In this document: positions 45,339-56,618 of the stretch, one piece after another
Layout: each line of letters starts with the position of its first letter
How positions within the stretch are numbered: the stretch's first letter is position 1
Notes under the pieces: generated by a model
Databases searched by the model: none
What the model saw: the letters and a program-made list of their open reading frames with translations, nothing else
Told to the model about the DNA's origin: nothing
Made by a program: the position numbers and the translations under genes
Source of the DNA: Mactromeris polynyma
Lineage: Eukaryota; Mollusca; Bivalvia; Venerida; Mactridae
Length of the DNA: 64,000 nucleotides
Assembly (NCBI GenBank): GCA_032209605.1
Contig: JASFXZ010000029.1
Coordinates: forward strand, 106,001 to 170,000
Direction of reading: 5' to 3'

Positions 45339-48150
45339 TAGTGATATAACAGGACTGTCGAACTTGTCGGGCTAATAGTAAAACGATATTGGCGAAGCTA
45401 AAGTGTGCTACATGTCTTTTGTATAAAATACTTTATGATCTGTGACATTTCTATCAACGAATTGACTGACTTCATTCATTTGTTCCATCTGGATAGAACA
45501 ACAAAAATGTGTCTATTTTATTAAAACTCATGCTTTTATATTAAAGAAATGTAATTATCTGTAGATGATTTAGAGAAAAAATAAATGTATCTAATAAACA
45601 AAGGTGTTGCTTTGGGACTTCTCATTCTCGATCGTTTTTCCAATAGATGGTGTTTACCATTTAACTAAGAGTATATAAAAACTTTTATGTTCACTATGAG
45701 AAAATTATGTTGAATTAAAACTGACACTAGGTATCCAGTTCAAAAACTTCTTTTCAATGTAGATGAAATAACAATTCATTGTTATACAATTTTTTATACG
45801 GTTTTTAGAATTTAAAATCCTATACATGTTTATCGAATCATTTTCAACAGTGACATAAAGATCTACATTCTTTCCGCTTAATTTCTATATTTTCGCTTAT
45901 GATGCGTTTTTCACGACAAACCTTTCCTAACGCTGATAGCGATGATACAACAATTTAAATATCAAATTTGTTAAGTAAATTATAAGAATATATACATATA
46001 AGTCGTAGGTTTTTATAATACGTTTAAACAAATTGAGCTGTAAGTGTTACAAAATTGTACACAATGTTGCTATGACTATTCAAAAAGTCTATAAAAAATT
46101 TTTTAGAAAACGGAATGCCAGCTTTCCGCTTAATTTCTATATTTTCGCTTATGATGCGTTTTTCACGACAAACCTTTCCTAACGCTGATAGCGATGATAC
46201 AACAATTTAAATATCAAATTTGTTAAGTAAATGTTAAGAATATATACATATAAGTCGTAGGTTTTTATAATACGTTTAAACAAATTGAGCTGTAAGTGTT
46301 ACAAAATTGTACACAATGTTGCTATGACTATTCAAAGAGTCTATAAAAACATTTTTAGAAAACGGAATGCCTGACCACAGTAGCGACGTATCACTATATT
46401 GTTGTATTGTTAAAGCAACGCTGACTCAAAACCACAAGTGTGTCGCATTATCATATAACATTATTTAGTTAACATATTTTTAACGTTTGACTTATCGTTA
46501 GATAAAAATGGTATGGAAAGCCGTAGTTCACATTTCCGAAGTTAGCTTTATAATGTATACCGAAGTTAATAAAATGGATGTCAATTGTTGTCATGGTAAA
46601 GGTTTTACTGTATTGAAAATGCTATTCAAATACGTTAATACGTTAATCTAATACTCAAATATGTTTACATAATGATCATCATTTCTGTTGATCACAGTTT
46701 ATCAATAAATGTATTTTTTCACCTGGATTATTTAGGATTGTAGATATATGTAATTTTATACTCAACAAACTAAAGCTTCTTCATGATGTCAATGACGATT
46801 TTAATGGTCCTACTTTATATATCAACAAACATATAATAAAGTCACTGGTCTTATCAATAGAAGCGTGGTTAAAGTTTCCCTATTAAATACCATTTTGTAT
46901 ATCACCCTTGCTTAAACTATTACAATGCAATTACAAAAATCAAGCTTAAAAGGTGTAGAGTCATGTGGTTTACAATTACTACTTGAACATCTTAAAAGAG
47001 GGGGAATCAAGAATGACATTTACAAAAATTACTTAAATGCTATTTAATTAAAAATGAGTTTAGCTTTCAGTCACCAACAGAATGCACGGCCATATGAGAT
47101 AAATACACAATTGGTTTTGAATCGTGAAGCAATTGTTGCACTTATTCTCTCACCAATCATGAGATTATTTTGGAATAGCTATAGGTAGTTATTTGAAATC
47201 TATGAAAATATTTCACTCTAAACACGTAACTCTGATTCATTTTATGAATGTTTCTGTGTTTTGTAAAAATAGGATAATTTCAAAATTAATTCATATTCTG
47301 TATTTTGTAACAGAATAATTTCAAATGCATAAATAATCCATCGGCCGTTTATAATAGAATTATTCCATGTAAAACACAAACTCTTAACTTGTATCCATCT
47401 ATCTTATGATTAAACATTTAATGTTTTCTATTTTGTCTAGAGACATGTAATAACTGGTTATTGCAAAACCTGTGTTTTATATCAATTTAAGCCATACAAA
47501 ATATGAGTAAATGTTCTAGAAAGATGGGATGGTGAGTATCTGTTCTGTAATACAAGGAAAAGGGTTTATTTAAATTATTATTTTGTAAAATCTTAACTAT
47601 AAAAATTAACAGTAAATAAACTTGCTTTATATCTGCAAAAAACAATCCTCTTTTTATGTGTTACATTTTGTCAGTAGGGACTTACATTTTGTCAGTAGGG
47701 ACTTAGAAAACTGAAAGAAAGATTATATTCAGTATGTAATAGAAACTATTTTCATTATCATTTTTGCGACAAGTTCTATATATATCAAGAATCCCATTCA
47801 TATCAAGAATCCCATTATTATCCCATCAATGAAACTGTTGTACTACTATCATTTTTAATTTAGACACCCTCTTTACTAACAGGTGAATGACTCGAGATAA
47901 ACGTAATGGTAAAGTACTATTAAAAATGTTGCTAAGTGACTGCTACCTATTATAAAATGTAGATTCACGGTTAGACACTGAAATCAGTTATACATTAAAG
48001 AATGAAGATTTTAATGCAACAAAATGAGTGGTTGAAAAGACTTATATAAGTTCTGAAGCTTGTTTAACAGTACGATGACTTGTATAAAAAACCCCGATGT
48101 AAAGATCAAGTCATAAACAAGTCACTACATGTCTTAAGTTATAAGAGTGA

Positions 48151-48354
48151 TTATAATTCAGAAAGGTTTAACAGTGGTTGTAGGTAGTTTAAATCACCAC
48201 TCAATCGTGAAATAGAATGAGGATAGATGCAACGGTTATTAATTCGATATAATTTGACGCTAAACGCGTCGTCTGCTTGAACATTACTTATGAAAACACT
48301 GTCATATTTATAAATATATTCATTACGCAAGAATGGGTCTGAAAATTCCCTCAT
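48151..48354 (-). CDS. 67-codon frame, right arm of copy 2
   Basis: Third copy of the frame at 34316-34519, inverted, in the arm that reaches the right end of the element. Confidence 0.3.
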   Translation of the reverse strand: MREFSDPFLRNEYIYKYDSVFISNVQADDAFSVKLYRINNRCIYPHSISRLSGDLNYLQPLLNLSEL

Positions 48355-48627
48355 TTTACTATCGATCCAAGATGGTGGCTTTATATAGATAAAGAAGAAA
48401 ATTCCCTCCCAAAAGTGGTCTATATAGGCAGCCTTGAAGCTTGTTTAATGACTTGTCTCAAAAACCCGATGTCAAGATGTATAACTGTAGCGACAACAAC
48501 GACTAGTTTCGCGGTAGTTACTTCCCCTGTATTATGTTCCGAATCAACCGCATTTGACGCGTATAGGCTTTGTGAGGATGCGAACAATTGTTCTATCATC
48601 AAAGTTGCTGCGAACTAGTATGGTACC

Positions 48628-48714
48628 GCAATGAGAAAGACACCACAATGAGCAAGGTTCCACAATGAGCAAGGTGCCACAATGAGCAAGGTTCCACAAT
48701 GAGCAATTGTGGCG
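48628..48714 (-). repeat. 17-bp tandem repeat at the element's right tip
   Basis: About five inverted units of the 17-bp repeat seen at 33945-34046 (CCACAATGAGCAAGGTT), next to the right end. Confidence 0.8.
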
Positions 48715-48740
48715 CTGACTCCTGTCCATTCATCTCTACT

Positions 48741-48746
48741 ACGTTG
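48741..48746. repeat. Target-site duplication, right (ACGTTG)
   Basis: A 6-bp direct repeat identical to 33897-33902, directly outside the ...CT terminus of the palindromic element. Confidence 0.8.
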
Positions 48747-49616
48747 ATATTGTAATGCCCGTGTGTGTGAATCTCACAAGTGTGCAAAAAGTAAACCTGC
48801 GGGCTTACATCCGCAATCTATTTCTAAAGATTGCCAAAGTTGGTTAAATATAACCAATCTCCCTAAAGGGGACCGGTAGAGGTAGCGTAATACACAGCCT
48901 GGTAGCGGCTAGGCTTTATTAAATGTATAAACATATTAAATGTATAAATATAATTTTTACCTGATGATTATAAGATAAAAGTTGAATTAGAAATAATTCA
49001 AGATGCAGATTACTTAAGGAAAATAAGAGCGTAAGATAGACACGTCTAAACTACTCGGGAGACAGAGGCAAAGTGAAGAGTTGATACTATGAACGCTGGT
49101 ATGCAAATTGTTATGGTATGCAAATTAGTACATGGTATGCAAATGAAAGTTTGAGATTAACGTCTAAAGAAACCCAATTAATAGCAACAATATATGTCTT
49201 AAACTATTACCAACATAAATAAATATTAATAATAATTGACTCGAGTAATTACAGACAAGTTTGCTACGATAAACATTAAAAGTATTTGATCTGACTTCGA
49301 ATAGAGATTGATCGGTACTAACCGGAAGTGACAACAAACATGGCGGATAAATGTAAAAATGCAGTTGACAGTACGAGATTTATCTGAAATATTACAATAC
49401 AGAAGTGACCTAGCATGTAATTGTTACGGTAAATAGCTAATTTATATAAATATTGAGTATTTCTGCATGACATTGTAAAATATAGCGGAGATAGCTTAAC
49501 ACCTCTTACGAATATACATGGATACACTAATGAAATATACATGTGGTTGACCTAATTAACATTGGACTTCAATATTGTTGTATGGTTGTAATTAGTATAT
49601 AGAGGATATTGAATGA
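48747..49616. other. Intergenic, no gene seen
   Basis: Spacer right of the palindromic element with only short frames. A GGTATGCAAATTRGTAYATGG-like near-duplication occurs around 49097-49140. Confidence 0.3.
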
Positions 49617-49735
49617 GTGTTGTTTAGTATTGAATTTATTGAACGAGTTGAATAAAATGATATGAAGCGAGCCTCTGGCGAGCTTCATATTATTTTTTAT
49701 TGAACGAGTTCAATAAATTCAATACTAAACAACAC
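49617..49735. mobile_element. Hairpin MITE / fold-back element, ~119 bp
   Basis: Two ~53-bp arms (49617-49669 and 49684-49735) are reverse complements with few mismatches, around a short GC-rich loop that is itself paired (GAGCCTCTGGCGAGC). GAATG occurs on both outer sides and may be the target duplication. The element is too short to code. Confidence 0.8.
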
Positions 49736-52700
49736 GAATGTAATATTCTATTTATCACATACCCGACAAATAACGAGAAAATCCACATCAAACTTATTAT
49801 AGAGACAGCAGCGTCGCGAAAGTAATTAGGCTATTGAATTTATGAGCCGAAAAAGTAGCCCGATTCACAAAATCATTATTTCTAAAATCATCCATAGATC
49901 TATCAATATTTGATTATTTTCCAGTTTATTAAATATATTTAACAATTCGCTAATATCAAACGTAACTGTAAAACGTAAATTAAGGCAAACCTTTCCTCTC
50001 AAAATGTCATCGATAAATATGTTTAATGACGTCATCACATAAACAAGTATCTGACGTAATTCAGTATACATGCGTTCAGTGAGTCCGTTCCATCTCTCTG
50101 ACTCGAACCGCTATCAAGTGTGCGTATTTCTAGTCAATTTTATTTGATATAGGACTGAGCTCTTCGAACAAAGATAGATATGTTGATTCAAATTCCTGTG
50201 TACACTGATGACGTGTTGAATGTTGTCTGAAAGACGAATCGTTTGAGATGGAATAAACTTACTGAGCTGGATATATAGGTTGGGAGAATTTTGCTGGACA
50301 TGCTTAGTAGATTCGTCATAACTTGCATGTTAACGGTAAATATTATCATATTTCCTTTTGTGATTGCTGCAGTGTTCATGAGCATACATATTTAATGCAA
50401 CAATGTAGGCGATATGGATATTTTTTATCAATACTCGTTTTGTTAATTGTAAAACAAGCAGCGTATGGATTTCAATTAGGTTTTTCCGCTCATTTGCAGA
50501 TTAAATGCACACTGTGCAATATGATATTTATTGCATAGTAGAAACATGCACGGGTATGTGATAAAGATATATATATATAATTTATTTAAGGATAGATTAA
50601 TTGGAAAGAGGCCATGCCTCACAATATGTATACATGTACATTAACTATTCAGTTAGTCACAATTATCATAAACAAATATGGGTTGATTGGCAAGTATTTG
50701 TTTGTTACAGCAGTTATCATGCACGTCTTTACGTCATGTGTACTCGGGCAGAATTGAAAATATTGTGTCCACAAAATTGTGTCTACGGACGGAGGAACGG
50801 ACGTATACCCCATTACAACTTCGTTTTGCAGATATATAAATGATTTAAATATCTGAGTAAGTAGAGTATGAACAATAACCAAAGCACTTTGATGCGGAGG
50901 TTAAGAATGCGAAGCGTAGTCATTGGTACACCATGCAGGTGCGAATTGTAAAATGACTAACATGGGACAGTCCACTGATATCAACAATATCATAAACTTA
51001 ATTGCTTTTTGCATTTATAAGTCATAGTTGGTCTCTGAAAGGAGAAAACAAGGAAATTTTAAATATTTCTTTATTAATGAATTTAAGCTAGCATTAAACA
51101 TCTTTAAAACACAAACGAAAGCGTCAACTTTTATACAACAATTTCAGAAGTACATCAGTAAAGACAAATGAAGGGAACAAATCATCACACGCTCTTCTTT
51201 CTGCTTTCCTTTCTATGTAATAGGAATGTAAGCATTTTTGTATATGCAATAAGTGGAATATTCAAGTTAATTTAGTTTATGCAACGCGAGTGTAATGTTG
51301 AAATTGTTTATATTTTCGGATGTCACCATACGTAATTTATAAAATCTTTGTAAAGAGGACATTTAGTACAATGTGATACTCATCTTCGGTAGTATTTCAT
51401 AATATGCATTGTCGTTGTAACTGGCTTATGACATCATCCGCTTCAACCTATGAGCAGACTGATTAGTGCAATGTTTTAGATTACGTCTGTTTGAGGCATT
51501 AACATGCTTTTTTCTCAAAATTGTTACTTAGCATTTTACCTTTAATCTAAATAACGTTTAATAATTATTATTTGTTAGGTTACTCAGTAAAGTGTAACAG
51601 TTTTGGTCACGTTTTCGTTTTATGTATTCGGTCATATGTTCTTATTGTTCGTTGCATTTACTTCGACCAACATCCAAGTATAAAGAGGTTTGAGTTCCAT
51701 TTTCACTATCTTATAGTTCAAATTATTTAATCCATCAACAGATCGCCTGGTCTTCATTTTTTTCAACAACCTTTTCCTGAAATATAGAATTGAACTAACA
51801 TGATACAGTTATGCGTGCGACAAAATGCACTAGATATATAGGTCTCTGTGGAAATTATGTAATCCAATTATTTTGCATCAACTTTTAATATGAATTCATC
51901 TATTCATGTGCCCTTTTTTGTGTTCCATCCTCAGTCACTTAGTGCTTTCGCCATTTTCTTTGCGTTATAAGCCTCGTTTTGGATAATCTCGGAACGAGGC
52001 GTAAATAGAGTGTATAACAGTATAAATGTGTCCCTGTGGTAACAACTGTTGTAAGCAAGACCCTGTCGTGGCAATGTTATAAACGAACTCCCGTGGTAGT
52101 TATAGCAAACATGTCCGTGCAACAGTATGATCATTGTTTGTCTATACTTCACGTAAACCATTATGAAAATTCAATGCCATATATACTCAGTCCATTTAAA
52201 AAACGCACAGTTTTAGACCTGTGGAAAGTTTGTAAAACGTCATTTTATGTTAATGTGAATCTCATCTGGTATGAAAAATACCCGTCGATTGTTATAAATA
52301 TGTACATGATGCCTACATGTAACCATGAACTAGTATCATGGCATATGACTTGAGACAATTTGTATTGTTTGTTTTAATGTGATAAACATCAATATATATG
52401 CATTAACAAAGAAAACACCAGGAAAAACATTCCCTTGTATTTGTCGAAAAAAGAAGTTTGCAATATACTTAAATTCCATTGTTAACAAGCGAAAGATTTA
52501 CGAGCTTTATCCTTGTGTTACATGATCAAAATGATTGTCTTAATCGGAGTCACATCGCAATAGTTCACATTAAAGATGTTTAACGTAAATTTTTATCGAT
52601 AACACTGGATGATCTTTCAACTATATCTACATCCATGTTCAGCCCATTGTGTCTACATCTATCAGCTTTCACCACGACCCGGACTTATAGTAAAAAACAG

Positions 52701-53380
52701 ACACCAGGGGTCTCTGCAACTATCAGCCGATATAGTTCCAATACAGTCAAAGTTATATGATAACAAATGTTGTTTAAAATACAATTAAAAAAAATTTGAT
52801 GTGTATAAAGAATAAAAGGCATTGTATTGCATTACCTATGAGGGTTTCTTTTTTCATGTGAATGAGACAACATATGGTATCGTCCCTCATTTCTCGACAG
52901 TCTACTGATTGTAAAGTTTGCGAGAATCAGTCTGAAAGAATCAATGCGGTTTGGTTTATCTTATCATCTATCGTGATATTATTTCGGGAACAAGGAACGT
53001 AGTTATAATATCATTCACGCAGAATGGAAGGACCTCCTTCAGGTCAATATTTTGGTTACACCGTCTAAATTATATGAATGTTACGTTCCAGATTCGGGCT
53101 ATAAATGTGCTCGTCAAGTTGTTTTTCGGTCACAATAATTCGGACATTATTACATCACTTTGATACAGTTGACTTTTGAAAACAATATTTTAGTGCCAAC
53201 TACGTACAGCATGTAAATAAAGTTTAAAGAAAAACATCCAACAGTTTGAGTCTATAGGACGTCATTGTTCCAACCGATAAAGCTACCAATTATAATATAT
53301 CCAATGGCGTGTGTTCTTCGCCCTTGAGCTCTGACTTATGTCGTGCAGTTGTCAGTTGCGTGTGGAGGAGCAGGTTAGTA
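49736..53380. other. Long intergenic stretch, no gene seen
   Basis: About 3.6 kb of AT-rich DNA. Frames at 50323-50882, 51931-52353 and 52951-53163 overlap on both strands and have no domain. I found no repeat shared with the rest of the window. Confidence 0.3.
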
Positions 53381-53480
53381 CTAGTTAGAAACACTGGAGC
53401 ACTGGTTAAGACTACTGACTGTCATATAATATAAATACTGTTGAGAAACGGTGTAAAGCCCTAGCGAGCAAGCACGAATG
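53350..53480 (+). repeat. SINE-like repeat, copy 1
   Basis: Shares with 58685-58825 the order GTTGTCAGTTG...GTTAGTAC...GG(T/A)...AAGT/GACTGTC...ATATA...ATACTGTTGAGAAACGGTGT. The last block is a familiar 3' end of tRNA-derived SINEs in molluscs. No A/B boxes were clearly found. Confidence 0.5.
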
Positions 53481-53633
53481 GACGAACGAATGACTCTTTT
53501 AAATCTGATCTATCATCAGAACATGATGAAGTCTTTGAACAACTTGACAATTATAATAATGTCAAATTACTGTTACCAGAACTGAAAAGAAAATATGACC
53601 GCTGCTGTACGATTTCCAACCTATTCTTTAAGT

Positions 53634-53798
53634 GACGTCATTTCCAGAAAACGTCACATGTGACGTCACCACGTACTGACAGTTAGCAATATTTGCTCAA
53701 TATGGCAATATGAAAACGAAGTGACCGTATGGAGTAACTATTGTTTCCTGCTTGCAAAAAGTGACGTTTGCGTTTTCTTGAAATGGCGTCTCTTACAG
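53634..53798. mobile_element. GTGACGTC palindromic MITE
   Basis: The left end AAGTGACGTCATTTCC and the right end (inverse complement AAGAGACGCCATTTC) are inverted repeats, with TA outside both, as expected for Tc1/mariner or similar MITEs. Inside the left arm lies a perfect 16-bp palindrome ACGTCACATGTGACGT. A truncated relative is at 5663-5805. Confidence 0.6.
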
Positions 53799-54078
53799 AA
53801 GAGGTTGTAAATCCCATAGCAGCGCTCATATATACAATTAACAGGATACATATACAACCACACATGCATTGACTACTACCATACATCCAAACTATTTATT
53901 AGTTTGACTTAAGAAAATGTTCAGCGAGTATGTGACGAGATATTACGCGTTAACTACGAGAACTGTACGAGTGAGGGCGACGTATGACGATTTGGGTATT
54001 AATTATTGTGGTACGGCACATCTGAATCATTCTGCAATCCAATTCCCCTAGAGCTCCTTTTGTATGTCTGTGAATTTA

Positions 54079-54437
54079 TTATATATATACCCCTTTCCCC
54101 TTTGGCCTGACATCTTGGTTCCCAGCAACAGACTCGGGTTCCATTCCTGGATCTAGGTCTTGCTCTAACCCCTCTGACTTTGGCTGGTAATTCAAAGGTG
54201 GTGAGGGCGCAGGGGGCGGAGACTCAAACTCAGCTGCTAGCTCTACAGCCGCCTTCTTTTTAACGGAGCATTTTCCTTCATCTTTGAAGGCATAAGGTTC
54301 AGCTCTTGTGCAAATGGTGACGTGGAGTGGTCAAGAGAACTGATGCCGATCAGAACATACATCCCTTTTAATATGATCACTACAAATCGTCCGAACTCGC
54401 AGCAATATCGAAGACAAGTCGAAAATATCATGCACAT
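54079..54437 (-). CDS. Possible membrane-protein exon, unknown
   Basis: The minus-strand frame from 54437 encodes a hydrophobic helix (FVVIILKGMYVLIGISSL) and continues 40 residues to a stop. A second frame, open over the same DNA down to the stop at 54079-54081, encodes a Lys- then Pro-rich tail (KCSVKKKAAVELAAEFESPP). The two could be one protein joined by a frameshift. No splice sites fix the limits, and no family is recognised. Confidence 0.25.
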
Positions 54438-54734
54438 ACTCCATACATGTAGAACGAATCTCGAGCAGAGATCGTATCAATGTCCTCCAAATGCGCAGCT
54501 ACACTCGTAGTGTGTCGAACGACTTTTTACCCGGCAACAAGTGAAGCCATGTTAACCGCACTTGTTCAAGTTTGAATGACACACAAAGACATGTTCTTCG
54601 ACATGCAACGACATGGCTACGAGGCCCATACGACACCTGAAGAGTTCTGGTGGATGTAGCACGCCACAACTCGTAGCCGAAACTATGGACAGTATGACAC
54701 GGAATTAACGGGTTGACCCTAGACAATTGGTATT

Positions 54735-55440
54735 ACTAAACGGGTTCTTTACGGTGCAATTGGAATGCTTGATGCTGGCATGTCGACTGAAAACGTTGCA
54801 AGGCATGTTGGGAGTTCTATCTTATATATTTATATACATGCCTTTTGTATAAATCATTTGCTTTGTAACATGTATTATGGGCCGGAGGCCTTTTATTGAA
54901 ATAAACATTTTGATTTGATTTGAAGTCGAGCGATACGAAATCATCGAGCACGATTTAGAAGGACAAGATACACCGACGACTTGCCACGTCGCGGACGTCC
55001 GCGCGTTACAACTGGGCTTCATAATAACCAAATAAGTGGGCAAACTGTTCGTAATCGTCTGCGGAAGAACGGTTTACACGGACGACGTCCTTCCGTCGGA
55101 TGCGTTTTAACGCAACGTCATCGTGTAAATCGTCTTAATAGGGCACGTGTACACACTCGAGTGACACGACGACGTTGGAATACTGTTCTTTTTTCCGGAT
55201 GAATCCAGATTTTGTTTACATGGTGGTGATGGCAGGGTGCGCGTCTACCGTAGGAGAAATAAACATTATGCCGACTGTTGTGTTCTTGAACGAGATCGTT
55301 TCGGCGGTGGTGATAATTTTTGCACCAAACGATGCATCATGGAACACTCATTAAGCGCATATATATCAATGATTCCCCCGATTTGTTTTCATCCAGCTAT
55401 ATTCAAGCAAACTTAGCGGAAGTTTCTTTTTTGTTAAGTA
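54735..55440 (+). pseudogene. Tc1-type transposase, N-terminal half, interrupted
   Basis: Plus-strand homology starts with VLYGAIGMLDAGMSTENVAR (first helix-turn-helix), is split by an insert at about 54823-54925, and resumes with the AT-hook-like MPRRGRPRVTT (54981), QTVRNRLRKNGLHGRRPS and RRRWNTVLFS. It then needs a one-base shift to read DESRFCLHGGDGRVRVYRRR with the first catalytic Asp, followed by CCVLERDRFGGG. The catalytic DE half is deleted. A degraded terminal repeat with AGTTTCTTTTTTGTTAAGTA ends near 55440. Opposite polarity to the Tc1 copies at 13 and 31 kb. Confidence 0.85.
54823..54925 (+). repeat. Retroposon 3' tail inside the Tc1 pseudogene
   Basis: About 100 bp interrupt the transposase homology. 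They end in GGGCCGGAGGCCTTTTATTG then AAATAAACATTTTGATTTGATTTG, the type of 3' end with a short TTTGAT tail seen on RTE-like LINEs and their SINEs. A 5'-truncated retroposon insertion is likely. Confidence 0.6.
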
Positions 55441-55471
55441 TATATAATATTAAATAAATATGTATAATATG

Positions 55472-56233
55472 TAGGGATGTCAACGAATGGCAATTTTGAT
55501 ATTCGAATATTCGGTCAACCTTCCGAACGACTATTCGTACATTCGAACTGCATCCATTACGAACGACACCGAGTATTTGTTTATTATCACATTTTCTGCT
55601 TGCACATATACATTATAGTAGTTTGTACTTTCAGATTGATTCCGTGAAAGGCGTTGTTACAGGTAATATGAACACATGAGTGTTGCTTATTGCAAATAGT
55701 TAACGAACATGAAAGCAATTGAAATGTCTATATATCCGTCATTATATTCCGATCGGATCAAATCATGAATTATCTGTCGCGCAGAATGCGAATTATAGGA
55801 GTAAAAGCAACGCTAGTCAGTGATATAGACTTGCGTCGAGTTAATGCGTTGATAGCTACATGTCAGGTTTTTAATACTAATACATTTGAATTTAAATGTT
55901 TAACTTTAAGCTTATCATTTTATGTTTTAAACTGATCGCTCAAGTTGTAAAAGTACCCGCGGTAACTTAAATAATTACAGGGCCTAAAGTGTCACCACCA
56001 GAGTGTTATATCTCTCTTACCACCTATTATACAACATGACTTGTCAATTAACACCTTTATATATTATTTTCACACGTAATAGGTCATTCAATGCAATGAT
56101 GCCCATCACTGAAATTAAATACACATGCCTTCCGGTTTTTATATTAGAAATTATATTTTTATCGAATATCGAATCAGTTATTCGAATATTCGGACGTACG
56201 AACGAATATCCGAATATTAGTTGACATCCCTAC
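55472..56233. mobile_element. Non-autonomous hAT-type element, ~760 bp
   Basis: Starts TAGGGATGTCAACGAAT and ends ATTAGTTGACATCCCTAC; the ends are inverted repeats followed inward by several GAATATTCG-type palindromic motifs on both sides. The eight bases outside, ATAATATG on the left and TTAATATG on the right, match at seven positions, fitting an 8-bp hAT duplication. The frame at 56003-56224 is part of the element and not a gene. Confidence 0.7.
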
Positions 56234-56370
56234 TTAATATGAAATAAATATATATAATATTTATAATATGAAAAAAATAATTATATTTGATATGTAATAA
56301 ATATATATACTATGGAATAAATATATATACAATGTAATATGAAATCAATATATATAATAAATATGGGTAA
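56234..56370. repeat. AT-rich degenerate microsatellite
   Basis: Imperfect repeats of AATAAATATATATA-like units, including GAAATAAATATATATAATAT. Confidence 0.7.
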
Positions 56371-56618
56371 AGATAGGAGTACTGCCTGTGACAGGTCAGT
56401 GGCAAAGAAGCCATTGGAAGTTTAATTGTATCCGCCTCGCACTCATCCTAGCATCACCCCAATAGAATAAATATTGTAAATAAGAAAATCATTTCTTAAA
56501 TTCTAGATCATTTCCAATTTTATACTGGTAGTAGGCCATACTTTTATGAACTAAACTATTAGGTGCAATAAAAAGTCAACTGAAATGAAATGAATGGAAA
56601 TATCATGGTACAACACAC

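Larger units (their letters stand above)
44626..48740 (-). repeat. Right inverted arm, copy 2 (full, reaches element end)
   Basis: Reverse complement of the left arm of copy 1 up to the terminal CTCTACT. Together with 33903-37460 it forms the outer terminal inverted repeats. Differences from the left arm are few inside and increase toward the tip, where the 17-bp array has one unit fewer. Confidence 0.85.
33897..48746. mobile_element. Polinton-type giant palindromic non-autonomous element
   Basis: The element proper is 33903-48740. ACGTTG is found immediately outside both ends (33897-33902 and 48741-48746), and the ends read AGTAGAG...CTCTACT. A 6-bp target duplication with AG...CT terminal inverted repeats is the Polinton/Maverick signature. 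The inverted repeats are about 3.5 kb. Order: left arm 33903-37460; hairpin centre; right arm 37501-42747 (holding a LINE at 39131-40588); then a second left arm lacking its outer 1.7 kb (42749-44585), a second centre and a full right arm to 48740. Each palindrome encodes one C2H2 zinc-finger protein. No integrase, polymerase, ATPase or capsid gene is present, so movement would need proteins in trans. AT-rich throughout. Confidence 0.8.
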
